Assembly: GCF_932526225.1 (NCBI RefSeq)
Contig: NC_064041.1
Span: forward strand, 14,910,951-14,974,950
Direction: 5' to 3'
DNA length: 64,000 nucleotides
Source: Nematostella vectensis
Taxonomy: Eukaryota > Cnidaria > Anthozoa > Actiniaria > Edwardsiidae
Shown: piece by piece, positions 30,301 to 45,300 of the stretch
How positions within the stretch are numbered: the stretch's first letter is position 1
Layout of the letters: each line of letters begins with the position of its first letter
Program-made: the position numbers and the translations under genes
Notes under the pieces: model-generated
The model's input: the letters and a program-made list of their open reading frames with translations, nothing else
The model's database searches: none
What the model was told of the DNA's origin: nothing

Positions 30301-33300
30301 GAACTTAGTCGCACCAGTCAGGCGTACAACTCACCTGGCACCTCCACCGCCCAGAACCAGCCCGATAGACGTACCAGTCAGGCGACGCGCCAGACGGGCG
30401 AAGTCAGAACTCCTGCAATATCATTAAATTAGTCCTTGGTACACGCTTCGCCTCTCAGGCCAGTGGACCGGGGTTTAATCCAAGGTCAGGTCAACTTGTT
30501 TTTTTTAAGAGGTACGGCGAATCCTTCGCCTTCTTTGATAAGGACCGGAAGTGAAATCTCGCAAAACACACTGTTACCGCAAGGGACGCTGGCCCGTGGG
30601 ATCATCTTCAGTGACAGTGCTTACAAACTAACTTATACACATGTTTGTAAACTCCTTGGAGCAGTCTCTACTGACATGTTGTCAGTTAAATAGGCAGCGC
30701 AGGGGAGTATGCCTTAATAGATACTTGCACGGCTAATTAAGAGAGGGATGGAGTAACAAACCTCCAGGATAGGAATATAAGGTTGAATGAAAACATAGTA
30801 AATTACATACCTCGCTGGGAGGTTGTAGGAGGCCGGACTCCGGGCGTACTGAAATGCAGTATATGCATATAAGTATAAAAGTTTATTTGAAAGTGTATAC
30901 GTGACGCTCAAACAGATGAACAACCTTCTTGTGCATGCCAATCAAATGATACTACGAGCTATAAAGCTCTGAAAATGCTTCAGATTAAACCTACCCGGTC
31001 CGCCAGGAACCGCTTACTGAAAATCTTTTTTGGACAACGGACCTAAAAACAAAATAATCAACAAATTACATACCACAAGGATTTTGGGCGCAATATAAAA
31101 ATATGTAGTTTGCTACACCGATGCTAGCAGGATGACGAAGGTGGTCACGTTAACACTCACGGACACCGTAACACTCACAATCACGGTAACGCTCGCAATC
31201 ACGGACAAGATAACGCTCACAATCACAGTCACGGTAACGCTCAGAATCACGGACACGGTAACGCTCAGAATCACGGACACGGTAACTCTCACAATGAAGG
31301 ACATGGTAACGCTCACAATCACGGACACGGTAACGCTCGCAATCACGGACACGGTAACGCTCACAATCACGGACACGGTAACGCTCACAATCACGGACAC
31401 GGTAACGCTCACAATCACGGACACGGTAACGCTCACAATCACGGACACGGTAACGCTCACAATCACGGACACGGTAACACTCACAATCACGGACACGGTA
31501 ACGCTCACAATCACGGACACGGTAACGCTCACAATCACGGACACGGTAACACTCACAATCACGGACACGGTAACGCTCACAATAACGGACATGGTAACGC
31601 TCGCAATCACGGACACGGTAACGCTCGCAATCACGGACACGGTAACGCTCACAATCACGGACACGGTAACGTTCACAATCACGCACATGGTAACGCTCAC
31701 AATCACGGACATGGTAACTCTCACAATCACGGACACGGTAACGCTCACAATAACGGACACGGTAACGCTCACAATCACGGACACGGTAACGCTCACAATC
31801 ACGGACACGGTAACGCTCACAATCACGGACACGGTAACGCTCACAATCACGGACACGGTAACTCTCACAATCATGGACACGGAAAGCTCACGATCACGGA
31901 CACGGTAACGCTCACAATCACGGACATGGTAACTCTCACAATCACGGACATGGTAACGCTCGCGTGAAAACACGGCACTCACGTGATGGTGTGCAGAGAT
32001 CCAGCCGCGTGCATTGAGCCAGTGCACGGTTCCCGATATCCGGTGACTACTGTCTACCGTGCGGTGGAGGAGAATTAGTTCCTTCTGTGCACGCACCTGC
32101 AGGCCCTCCAACTGCAGCTCGAGCTGTCAATCACACAAAGATTAGCCAATACCAGTCAGGAACTCACAATTTTAATGTAAATTTGGATGCCCTTGCCATA
32201 GACGAATATCAGTTTTTGGTGGGGTATATTCCTTACTCTGGTTTACGGACGCGACTATTTTGGCATTTACATTACTTGAGTGTTTAGTTTTGCGCATTTT
32301 GCAAGAAGCGTTATAAGCACGACCATCTATAAGGGTCGCTATAGTGTCCCTAACCATTACTATAGTGAACCATACATGAAGGATCTACGCTTACCTGACC
32401 TACAGCTGGATCCTCGTCAGCTGAGCCCACGATCAAGATGCAGTCCGCCTACAATAAACCAGAAAACAAAACTACCTCCAGTTCCTATCGATACAATACA
32501 CCATAAAAAACTACACTCAATTCCTTTCGATACAATAAACCATAAAACAAAACTACAGTCACTTCCTATTGATACAATAAACCCTAAAACAAAACAACAC
32601 TCAGTTCCTATCTATACAATTGTTAGTTGTTGAAAAAATGTAAATAGTAAAAATTCGTAAAGTATATGTAAAAAATCGTCTTCTCCCTACATGTCTGATG
32701 CACCGCCTGGTATAGCACTATGTGTGTATGTCGCCTATATTTGTGTACCCCTTTGTCCAGGCGGACATGTAGGTATCTGCCTGGTATAGCACCATGTGTG
32801 TATATCGCCTATATTTGTGTACCCCCTACCTGTCGGATGCACCGTTTTGTCCAGGCGGACATGTAGGTATCTGCCTGGTATAGCACCATGTGTGTATCTC
32901 GCCTATATTTGTATACCCCCTACCTGTCGGATGCACCGTTTTGTCCAGGCGGACATGTAGGTATCTGCCTGGTATAGCACCATGTGTGTATATCGCCTAT
33001 ATTTGTATACCCCCTACCTGTCGGAGGCACCGTTTTATCCAGGCGGACATGTAGGTATCTGCCTGGTATAGCACCATGTGTGTATATCGCCTATATTTGT
33101 ATACCCCCTACCTGTCGGATGCACCGTTTTGTCCAGGCGGACATGTAGGTATCTGCCTGGTATAGCACCATGTGTGTATATCGCCTATATTTGTATACCC
33201 CCTACCTGTCGGATGCACCGTTTTGTCCAGGCGGACATGTAGGTATCTGCCTGGTATAGCACTATGTGTGTATATCGCCTATAGTTGTATGCCCCCTACC

Positions 33301-36300
33301 TGTCGGATGCACCGTTTTGTCCAGGCGGACATGTAGGTATCTGCCTGGTATAGCACCATGCGATGCAGATCCTCTTGCTGGCCCAGCCAGCTCGCCAGGC
33401 GATACTCATTGATACTGGCAAAAATAAACACAGTGATACAGCACAAGAATGCCGATATATGGGAACCACAAAGTGCCTTACGGTAAAAACCAATAAAAAC
33501 ATGAAATTTCTGGGGGAGGGGAGTTATCACTTTTTTGGGGGGGAGGGGAGGGGCTAGAGCTTGTGTGGTTTTTGTCGGGTGTTAAGTATTTATCATTGTT
33601 TGTTTTGTTTTTGGGGGGAGGGAGGGGCTAGAGCTTGTGTGTTTTTTGTCAGGTGTTAAGTATTTATCATTGTTTGTTTTGTTTTAAGGGGGGGAGGGAG
33701 GGGCTAGAGCTTGTGTGTTTTTTGTCGGGTGTTAAGTGCACCAGTCCCTTAGATTCAACTGAGGAGTTCCAAATAAGAAATTTCGAAATCGCTCAAAATT
33801 GGTTTAAAGTTAGCCCCTGGTTCTCTTATCATGGTTAAAAAGTTTGAGTTACATACAATAAATATTTTTCGAGAAATTCCGAATTTACGATTTTGCCTAT
33901 AAAATCGCCGATTTGGGGGCATTTTTCACCTTTCGTAAAAAATCGCAAAATATTCTTTAAATATACGCGGAATTAAAAATAGCGATACAGATCCTTAGAA
34001 AGGAGTTGATAAGGTATAAATCGAGTGGTTTCTTTACTTTTTCCGGCAAAAAAAAGTACATTTTATTGCTGTCTAAACATGTCCATAAAAAATGTCGACT
34101 TGAATAATAGCTTAAATTTGGGGCTTATAAAACCGATGGTACATGGATTTTCGCAGAAATTTTGCACTTTGAGCAAACATTGGTGTTATTTCTTTCGATT
34201 CAGCAAATAAAAAATTGGGGGAATCAAATTCCCGAATTATAATGAAGCCGAACGCAACCCCATGTCGAGCTCAAATAACACGCGATTTTCTTGACAGCCG
34301 TCTTTATTAGATACACATACCTGTTTGTACAGGAGAAAAATCACAGAAAATAAACTCTACCCTTGCTGTATACTAATCTCAGATGCAGTATAATTGTCTT
34401 GGTTCATCCTTGGAAGTTACTGGAAGTCAATAAAGACATTACAATGAAACATATTTGCTATTTTGTACAGACTTCAGTTCAGAACGCCTGCCGGAATGGC
34501 AAACTTTGAAGGATTTGTTTGGGTTTTAAAGTTTCTTTACGCTCAATTGAAGTAAAAGGTATTCAAGCACGTCAGTTCTTACCTTCTGCCAAGAGGTTTC
34601 TAGGGAAAAAGCCGATTTGTAAGATTAATTTCAATGCAAAGGTCAAGTACTACAACACGAGTCTGGTTTCAGATGACAACAACTGATCAGCGGTCTGCCA
34701 GATGAAAATGCGTGACTTTCCACAGGTATCCTAATCCCGATAAGAACATACCGTTTTGAGTCCTAGTCTTTCTTTATTAGAAAATCATATTTTAAAAAAG
34801 GCGATATCATGTCTTGTTTGTCTATTTTCAAAAACATCTGATGATTTGGTAAAGAACTTAGGCGTAAGAGTAAAAATTGTATACGTTACGTTTATCTGCA
34901 TATTAGTTGTGTGCGCATGAGCACTGCTTGATTACTGCAGAAATTTTTATCAATAATGGGAGCGGGTCTTTGTAAAATGAAGACAGGACCTACGCGGACC
35001 AGACCTCGGCGGACCGGGTTATTTTTATTTTATTTATTTTTTAATACACAAACATATGTGAAGAAACTGTTTAGCTACTTAGTAATCCACACCACCCTAT
35101 TTACCATCTTCCATAAGTCACCACTTACTCAATTACTATTTTTACCTTTTGTTAGTTAATCATCAATGAACTTTGTACATATACTAGCTGTAACATGCCA
35201 TTGTAACTCATTTATAACCTGAAGCTGAAGAAGGCAGGTATTGGCCAGCCGAAATATTGTTCTAAAAAACATAAATCTGCGTTGTTGTCGACTTTTTCTT
35301 TTAAAGGTTTTACCTTTTGCGTGGGAGTCCCTAGGGTAAATGTGCCGTTGTTGCTGGTCGCCGGTGGGACGGAGTTTCTTTTTCATTACGGACTTGCTCC
35401 AGGTGACTGGAGTAGTTTGAAAAATCGGTAGCTGGAAAATCGGCGACTACCGTGAGAATAGTGACTTTAAATGGGCTGCTTCGCTACTTTGTAGCAAGAG
35501 AAAACAAATATCCCTCTGTCCAACCACTGAGCTGTCAGTTAACTCAATGTAAACTGTTGATTGCCGTTAGAACAGTAACCCTCTATGGGCTACTTCCCTT
35601 CTGCACAAGCACAATCGTAGATTGCCGTGAGAACATTAACTCGTTATTGGCTACTTTGCTTGATATAACAAGAACAACAACTGTGCAATGCCAACAAGAC
35701 TGCCTGGAAAAGGGTTACAAAATCAGTTGGAGCTTGCGACAGATTGAACCGTTAGCCACAAAAGGCTTTAGGGCAACACAAAGAGATCACATGAGGCTGC
35801 TTCTTATAAAATCAGGCAAGCATAAAATTGTAATTCAGATAATGCTTGATATTTTTCTTGATCATGACTACCTGTCATTACGCTGTTTGTGTGGGTGGTC
35901 CTTGTGGCCCTAGTGTCGATTGCTCGAGCAATTCAAAGTGCGTTCTTAAACTTTAAACTGAGTTGGAACTTCTTCTTGCTAGAGCTGGTAAGTGAATCAT
36001 GATTTAACGACCGGAGTATTTGTTAAGCGCGCGCGTAGGTGACTCTTGAAACGCAAATGTAATCACAGGTAGCCCAGGCAATGGTTGCTTGTCCGTAGCT
36101 CGGAATTCGGCTGTTCTGAGAGGGGACGAGTAAGGCGACGACGAGTGAAATGAGTTCTCTAATAGAAATCTGACTACCCCCGAAAGAACAAAGAGGGATT
36201 TTTTTATGCCTTTGCAGTATCTTCACGGGACTTTTATTGTCGGATTTGGCTTCATACCAGGGTCATCTAGCTTATGCTTTATAGTTTTGTCTACAAATAG

Positions 36301-39300
36301 CACGTCAATTGGGAACCGAAAGTAGACCCTCGGCCGCTGTGGGCGCACACCCTGCATCCCCCCTCCCCCCCCCCCCCCCCCCCCCCCGGGCATATTTTGG
36401 GGAGTCCCTATTTCAACTCAACTTCCCGTTTCGTAGACTCGACTTATTTATCGCGCACCTCTGCTTTCCTTATATTAGTTTATGTGTGTTCCGATGTTTG
36501 TGTGTGTGTGTGTATGTGGGGGGGGGGGGGGGGGGGATATGCGACGGAGATTGATTTTTCATTACGGACTTTGCGCAAAAGTACAGACTAGCTCACAGGC
36601 TAAAACATCCCTCGCATTAAAACAATGTCAATCAGCATTATATCTTTCGTTTAGCGAAAGTATTATTTTACCCCTCAAACACGGGGAGTAGATCGTCGTC
36701 TGTATCGGAATTGAGGGAGTGTGACAATTCTTTTAGCTTATGCCCTTATGTCAACGAAGCATGTTTGCTTGTGGTATTTGTGTTTTATTCTTCGATTGGT
36801 GTTTCCTACGGTATCTTTTTAAAATAATTTTGGCATCATTAATATTTTTTTTTTATAGAATGAAGAACATAAAATAAGAAATAATCTAGAATAAAAACTG
36901 CAAGCCGACTAGTTGAACTATTCTTTATATCGGGTTTCCTTTGCAAATTCATGCATGCTCATCTGGTAGACCGCTGATCAGTTGTCATCTGAAACCAGAC
37001 TCCTGTTCAAGTACTTGACCTTTCATTGAAATTAATCTTACAAATCGGCTTTTCTCCCAGAAACCTCTTGGCAGAAGGTAAGAACTGACGTGTTTGAATA
37101 TCTTTTACTTCAATTGAGCGTAAAGAAACTTTAAAACCCAAACAAATCCTTCAAAGTTTGCCATTCCGGCAGGTGTTCTGAACTGAAGTCTGTACAAAAT
37201 AGCAAATATTTTTCGTTGTAATGTCTTTATTGACTTCCAGTAACTTCCAAGGATGAACCAAGACAATTATACAGCATCTGAGATTAGTATACAGTAAGGG
37301 TAGAGTTTATTATCTGTGGTTTGTCTCCTGTACAAACAGGTATGTGTATCTAATAAAGACGGCTGTCAAGAAAATCGCGTGTTATTTGAGCTCGACATGG
37401 GGTTGCGTTCGGCTTCATTATAATTCGGGAATTTGATTCCCCCAATTTTTTATTTGCTGAATCGAAAGAAATAACACCAATGTTTGCTTAAAGTGCAAAA
37501 TCTCTGCGAAAATCCATGTACCATCGGTTTTATAAGCCCCAAATTTAAGCTTTTATTCAAGTCGACATTTTTTATTGACATGTTTAGACAGCAATAAAAT
37601 ATACTTTTTTTTTGCCGGAAAAAGTAAAGAAACCACTCGATTTATACCTTATCAACTCCTTTCTAAGGATCTGTATCGCTATTTTTAATTCCGCGTATAT
37701 TTTAAGAATATTTTGCGATTTTGTACGAAAGGTGAAAAATGCCCCCAAATCGGCGATTTTATAGGCAAAATCGTAAATTCGGAATTTCTCGAAAAATATT
37801 TATTGTATGTAACTCAAACTTTTTAAACATGATAAGAGAACCAGGGGCTAACTTTAAACCAATTTTGAGCGATTTTGAAATTTCTTATTTGGAACTCCTC
37901 AGTTGAATCTAAGGGACTGGTGCACTTAAGTATTTATCATTGTTTGTTTTGTTTTGGGGGGGAGGGAGGGGCTAGAGCTTGTGAGCTTTTTGTCGGGTGT
38001 TAAGTATTTATCATTGTTTGTTTTGTTTTGGGGGGGAGGGAGGGGCTAGAGCTTGTGTGTTTTTTGTCGGGTGTTAAGTATTTATCATTGTTTGTTTTGT
38101 TTTTGGGGGGAGGGAGGGGCTAGAGCTTGTGTGGTTTTTGTCGGGTGTTAAGTATTTATCATAGTTTGTTTTATTGTTTTTTTCTCATATAAAACACCGA
38201 GGTCTGTCTGTGCATACCTATCGAGAGCAGAACTGCCAAGTGTGTTGCGGACGAAGTTGCTAGTCAAGAGAAGAGTGGGACCTAGGAGGAAAAAGATCAA
38301 TTGATATTAAGAGTGGGACCTGGGAACAATAAGATGACGTGGTCAATGCAACATGGTCAAACATTGAAATGTTCTGCTACCGCTGCAACTTTGAGTGGGT
38401 CTCTACCGGGTGCTTTTTCAATCCATCCTACAATAAATACGGCTCCATTCTATTGCTAGAGTGTAAAAATCTATGGACAATAATATTTTGCAAAAAACTA
38501 AAATATTCCACTATTTGATTAAAACCAAAACTGCATAAGTCGTCGTCTTCAGCGTACCTATGGCCTGTAGAGCAAGGCTGACCTCAAAGCTGAAGTTAGA
38601 TAGCGGCACGCTCGTGGAGGCTGGTATGACCGCCACCGTGCCCAGGTTGGACCCTCCGAATATCTGGTTATCCACGGGGCGGTGGTTCTCTAGAGGGGAA
38701 AAAAAGGGTTTAGAAGTCAAGGAACCTACAGGATGGATGAACGGTGGGGCACAGGGATTGTCGGACGGACGCACGAACGGTCGGATGGAAAGACGGGCGG
38801 AGAATGTACAGACTGACTGACGAGGGACGGACGGACGCACGAACGGTCGGATGGAAAGACGGACGGAGAATGTACAGACTGACTGACGAGCGGACGGACG
38901 CACGCACGAACGGTCGGATGGAAAGACGGGCGGAGAATGCACAGACTGACTGACGAGCGGACGGACGGACGGACGCACGAACGGTCGGATGGACAGACGG
39001 ACAGAGAAATGGAGAAACTATTACGGATGGACAAACACACAGACGAACAAACGGACGGAAGAAGAAAAAGAGAGCTTGACGGATATACAGACGGACAGAC
39101 AGACAGATACAAAACTCAGAGGAACGACTCAACTAGTAGCGTCTCTGTACGTCTGTACCGACTCACCTAGTAGCGTCTCAGTACGTGTGTACCGACTCAC
39201 CTAGTAGCGTCTCTGTACGTCTGTACCGACTCACCTAGTAGCGTCTCTGTACGTTTGTACCGAATCACCTAGTAGCGTCTCTGTACGTCTGTACCGACTC

Positions 39301-42300
39301 ACCTAGTAGCGTTTCTGTACGTCTGTACCGACTCACCTGGTAGCGTCTCTGTACGTCTGTACCGACTCACCTAGTAGCGTCTCTGTACGTCTGTACCGAC
39401 TCACCTAGTAGCGTCTCTGTACGTGTGTACCGACTCACCTAGTAGCGTCTCTGTACGTCTGTACCGACTCACCTAGTAGCGTCTCTGTAAGTGTGTACCG
39501 ACTCACCTAGTAGCGTCTCTGTACGTCTGTACCGACTCACCTAGTAGCGTCTCTGTACGTCTGTACCGACTCACCTAGTAGCGTCTCTGTACGTCTGTAC
39601 CGACTCACCTAGTAGCGTCTCTGTACGTCTGTACCGACTCACCTAGTAGCTTCTCTAAACGTCTGTACCGACTCACCTAGTAGCTTCTCTAAACGTCTGT
39701 ACCGACTCACCTAGTAGCGTCTCTGTACGTGTGTACCGACTCACCTAGTAGCGTCTCTGTACGTGTGTACCGACTAACCTAGTAGCGTCTCTGTACGTCT
39801 GTACCGACTCATCTAGTAGCGTCTCTGTACGTTTGTACCGACTCAGCTAGTAGCGTCTCTGTACGTCTGTATCGACTCACCTAGTAGCGTCTCTGTACGT
39901 CTGTACCGACTCACCTAGTAGCGTCTCTGTACGTGTGTACCGACTCACCTAGTAGCGTCTCTGTACGTCTGTACCGACTCACCTAGTAGCGTCTCTGTAC
40001 GTGTGTACCGACTGACCTAGTAGCGTCTCTGTACGTGTGTACCGACTCACCTAGTAGCGTCTCTGTATGTCTGTACCGACTCACCTAGTAGCGTCTCTGT
40101 AAGTGTGTACCGACTCACCTAGTAGCGTCTCTGTACGTGTGTACCGACTCACCTAGTAGCGTCTCTGTACGTTTGTACCGACTCACCTAGTAGCGTCTCT
40201 GTACGTCTGTACCGACTCACCTAGTAGCGTCTCTGTACGTCTGTACCGACTCACCTAGTAGCGTCTCTGTAAGTGTGTACCGACTCACCTAGTAGCGTCT
40301 CTGTAAGTGTGTACCGACTCACCTAGTAGCGTCTCTGTACGTGTGTACCGACTCACCTAGTAGCGTCTCTGTACGTCTGTACCGACTCACCTAGTAGCGT
40401 CTCTGTAAGTGTGTACCGACTCACCTAGTAGCGTCTCTGTACGTCTGTACCGACTCACCTAGTAGCGTCTCTGTACGTCTGTACCGACTCACCTAGTAGC
40501 GTCTCTGTACGTGTGTACCGACTAACCTAGTAGCGTCTCTGTACGTCTGTACCGACTCACCTAGTAGCGTCTCTGTACGTCTGTACCGACTCACCTAGTA
40601 GCGTCTCTGTAAGTGTGTACCGACTCACCTAGTAGCGTCTCTGTAAGTGTGTACCGACTCACCTAGTAGCGTCTCTGTACGTGTGTACCGACTCACCTAG
40701 TAGCGTCTCTGTACGTCTGTACCGACTCACCTAGTAGCGTCTCTGTAAGTGTGTACCGACTCACCTAGTAGCGTCTCTGTACGTCTGTACCGACTCACCT
40801 AGTAGTGTCTCTGTACGTGTGTACCGACTCACCTAGTAGCGTCTCTGTACGTCTGTACCGACTCACCTAGTAGCTTCTCTGTACGTGTGTATCGACTCAA
40901 CTAGTAGCGTCTCTGTACGTCTGTACCGACTCACCTAGTAGCGTCTCTGTATGTCTGTACCGACTCACCTAGTAGCGTCTCTGTACCTGTGTACCGACTC
41001 ACCTAGTAGCGTCTCTGTACGTGTGTACCGACTCACCTAGTAGCGTCTCTGTACGTCTGTACCGACTCACCTAGTAGCGTCTCTGTACGTCTGTACCGAC
41101 TCACCTAGTAGCGTCTCTGTACGTCTGTACCGACTCACCTAGTAGCGTCTCTGTACGTCTGTACCGACTCACCTAGTAGCGTCTCTGTAAGTGTGTACCG
41201 ACTCACCTAGTAGCGTCTCTGTACATGTGTACCGACTCACCTAGTGATGTCTCTGTACGTGTGTACCGACTCACCTAGTAGCGTCTCTGTACGTCTGTAC
41301 CGACTCACCTAGTAGCGTCTCTGTACGTCTGTATCGACTCACCTAGTAGCGTCTCTGTACGTGTGTACCGACTCACCTAGTAGCGTCTCCGTACGTCTGT
41401 ACCGACTCACCTAGTAGCGTCTCTGTACGTCTGTACCGACTCAACTAGTAGCGTCTCTGTAAGTGTGTACCGACTCACCTAGTAGCGTCTTTGTACGTGT
41501 GTACCGACTCACCTAGTAGCGTCTCTGTACGTCTGTACCGACTCACCTAGTAGCGTCTCTGTATGTATGTACCGACTCACCTAGTAGCGTCTCTGTACGT
41601 CTGTACCGACTCACCTAGTAGCGTCTCTGTACGTCTGTACCGACTCAACTAGTAGCGTCTCTGTAAGTGTGTACCGACTCACCTAGTAGCGTCTTTGTAC
41701 GTCTGTACCGACTCACCTAGTAGCGTCTCTGTATGTATGTACCGACTCACCTAGTAGCGTCTCTGTACGTCTGTACCGACTCACCTAGTAGCGTCTCTGT
41801 ACGTCTGTACCGACTCACCTAGTAGCGTCTTTGTACGTCTGTACCGACTCACCTAGTAGCGTCTCTGTACGTCTGTACCGACTCACCTAGTAGCTTCTCT
41901 GTACGTGTGTATCGACTCAACTAGTAGCGTCTCTGTACGTCTGTACCGACTCACCTAGTAGCGTCTCTGTATGTCTGTACCGACTCACCTAGTAGCGTCT
42001 CTGTACCTGTGTACCGACTCACCTAGTAGCGTCTCTGTACGTGTGTACCGACTCACCTAGTAGCGTCTCTGTACGTCTGTACCGACTCACCTAGTAGCGT
42101 CTCTGTACGTCTGTACCGACTCACCTAGTAGCGTCTCTGTACGTGTGTACCGACTCACCTAGTAGCGTCTCTGTACGTCTGTATCGACTCACCTAGTAGC
42201 GTCTCTGTACATGTGTACCGACTCACCTAGTGATGTCTCTGTACGTGTGTACCGACTCACCTAGTAGCGTCTCTGTACGTCTGTACCGACTCACCTAGTA

Positions 42301-45300
42301 GCGTCTCTGTACGTCTGTATCGACTCACCTAGTAGCGTCTCTGTACGTGTGTACCGACTCACCTAGTAGCGTCTCCGTACGTCTGTACCGACTCACCTAG
42401 TAGCGTCTCTGTACGTCTGTACCGACTCACCTAGTAGCGTCTCTGTACGTGTGTAGCGACTCACCTAGTAGCGTCTCTGTACGTCTGTATCGACTCACCT
42501 AGTAGCGTCTCTGTACATGTGTACCGACTCACCTAGTGATGTCTCTGTACGTGTGTACCGACTCACCTAGTAGCGTCTCTGTACGTCTGTACCGACTCAC
42601 CTAGTAGCGTCTCTGTACGTCTGTATCGACTCACCTAGTAGCGTCTCTGTACGTGTGTACCGACTCACCTAGTAGCGTCTCCGTACGTCTGTACCGACTC
42701 ACCTAGTAGCGTCTCTGTACGTCTGTACCGACTCAACTAGTAGCGTCTCTGTAAGTGTGTACCGACTCACCTAGTAGCGTCTTTGTACGTGTGTACCGAC
42801 TCACATAGTAGCGTCTCTGTACGTCTGTACCGACTCACCTAGTAGCGTCTCTGTATGTATGTACCGACTCACCTAGTAGCGTCTCTGTACGTCTGTACCG
42901 ACTCACCTAGTAGCGTCTCTGTACGTCTGTACCGACTCAACTAGTAGCGTCTCTGTAAGTGTGTACCGACTCAACTAGTAGCGTCTTTGTACGTCTGTAC
43001 CGACTCACCTAGTAGCGTCTCTGTATGTATGTACCGACTCACCTAGTAGCGTCTCTGTACGTCTGTACCGACTCACCTAGTAGCGTCTCTGTACGTCTGT
43101 ACCGACTCACCTAGTAGCGTCTTTGTACGTCTGTACCGACTCACCTAGTAGTGTCTCTGTACGTGTGTACCGACTCACCTAGTAGCGTCTCTGTACGTCT
43201 GTACCGACTCACCTAGTAGCGTCTCTGTACGTCTGTACCGACTCACCTAGTAGCGTCTCTGTACGTCTGTACCGACTCACATAGTAGCGTCTCTGTACGT
43301 CTGTACCGACTCACCTAGTAGCTTCTCTGTACGTGTGTATCGACTCAACTAGTAGCGTCTCTGTACGTCTGTACCGACTCACCTAGTAGCGTCTCTGTAT
43401 GTCTGTACCGACTCACCTAGTAGCGTCTCTGTACCTGTGTACCGACTCACCTAGTAGCGTCTCTGTACGTGTGTACCGACTCACCTAGTAGCGTCTCTGT
43501 ACGTCTGTACCGACTCACCTAGTAGCGTCTCTGTACGTCTGTACCGACTCACCTAGTAGCGTCTCTGTACGTGTGTACCGACTCACCTAGTAGCGTCTCT
43601 GTACGTCTGTATCGACTCACCTAGTAGCGTCTCTGTACATGTGTACCGACTCACCTAGTGATGTCTCTGTACGTGTGTACCGACTCACCTAGTAGCGTCT
43701 CTGTACGTGTGTACCGACTCACCTAGTAGCGTCTCTGTACGTCTGTACCGACTCACCTAGTAGCGTCTCTGTACGTGTGTAGCGACTCACCTAGTAGCGT
43801 CTCTGTACGTCTGTACCGACTCACCTAGTAGCGTCTCTGTACGTCTGTATCGACTCACCTAGTAGCGTCTCTGTACGTGTGTACCGACTCACCTAGTAGC
43901 GTCTCCGTACGTCTGTACCGACTCACCTAGTAGCGTCTCTGTATGTCTGTACCGACTCACCTAGCAGCGTCTCTGTAAGTGTGTATCGACTCACCTAGTA
44001 GCGTCTCTGTACGTGTGTACCGACTCACCTAGTAGCGTCTCTGTACATGTGTATCGACTCACCTAGTAGCGTCTCTGTACGTCTGTATCGACTCACCTAG
44101 TAGCGTCTCTGTACGTCTGTACCGACTCACCTAGTAGCGTCTCTGTACATGTGTATCGACTCACCTAGTAGCGTCTCTGTACGTCTGTATCGACTCACCT
44201 AGTAGCGTCTCTGTACGTGTGTACCGACTCACCTAGTAGCGTCTCTGTACGTCTGTACCGACTCACCTAGTAGCGTCTCTGTATGTCTGTACCGACTCAC
44301 CTAGTAGCGTCTCTGTACCTGTGTACCGACTCACCTAGTAGCGTCTCTGTACGTGTGTACCGACTCACCTAGTAGCGTCTCTGTACGTCTGTACCGACTC
44401 ACCTAGTAGCGTCTCTGTACGTCTGTACCGACTCACCTAGTAGCGTCTCTGTACGTGTGTACCGACTCACCTAGTAGCGTCTCTGTACGTCTGTATCGAC
44501 TCACCTAGTAGCGTCTCTGTACATGTGTACCGACTCACCTAGTGATGTCTCTGTACGTGTGTACCGACTCACCTAGTAGCGTCTCTGTACGTCTGTACCG
44601 ACTCACCTAGTAGCGTCTCTGTACGTGTGTAGCGACTCACCTAGTAGCGTCTCTGTACGTCTGTACCGACTCACCTAGTAGCGTCTCTGTACGTCTGTAT
44701 CGACTCACCTAGTAGCGTCTCTGTACGTGTGTACCGACTCACCTAGTAGCGTCTCCGTACGTCTGTACCGACTCACCTAGTAGCGTCTCTGTACGTCTGT
44801 ACCGACTCAACTAGTAGCGTCTCTGTAAGTGTGTACCGACTCACCTAGTAGCGTCTTTGTACGTGTGTACCGACTCACCTAGTAGCGTCTCTGTACGTCT
44901 GTACCGACTCACCTAGTAGCGTCTCTGTATGTATGTACCGACTCACCTAGTAGCGTCTCTGTACGTCTGTACCGACTCACCTAGTAGCGTCTCTGTACGT
45001 CTGTACCGACTCAACTAGTAGCGTCTCTGTAAGTGTGTACCGACTCACCTAGTAGCGTCTTTATACGTCTGTACCGACTCACCTAGTAGCGTCTCTGTAT
45101 GTATGTACCGACTCACCTAGTAGCGTCTCTGTACGTCTGTACCGACTCACCTAGTAGCGTCTCTGTACGTCTGTACCGACTCACCTAGTAGCGTCTCTGT
45201 ATGTATGTACCGACTCACCTAGTAGCGTCTCTGTACGTCTGTACCGACTCACCTAGTAGCGTCTCTGTACGTCTGTACCGACTCACCTAGTAGCGTCTCT

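Noticed and set aside
31132-31908. 258-codon plus frame of TDTVTLTI repeats
   Set aside because: 24-bp array antisense to the NTE intron; no coding signal beyond the period.
35452-35913. 153-codon frame inside the TTAA element as a possible transposase
   Set aside because: No DDE/D signature or recognisable domain; it overlaps degenerate 80-bp repeats.
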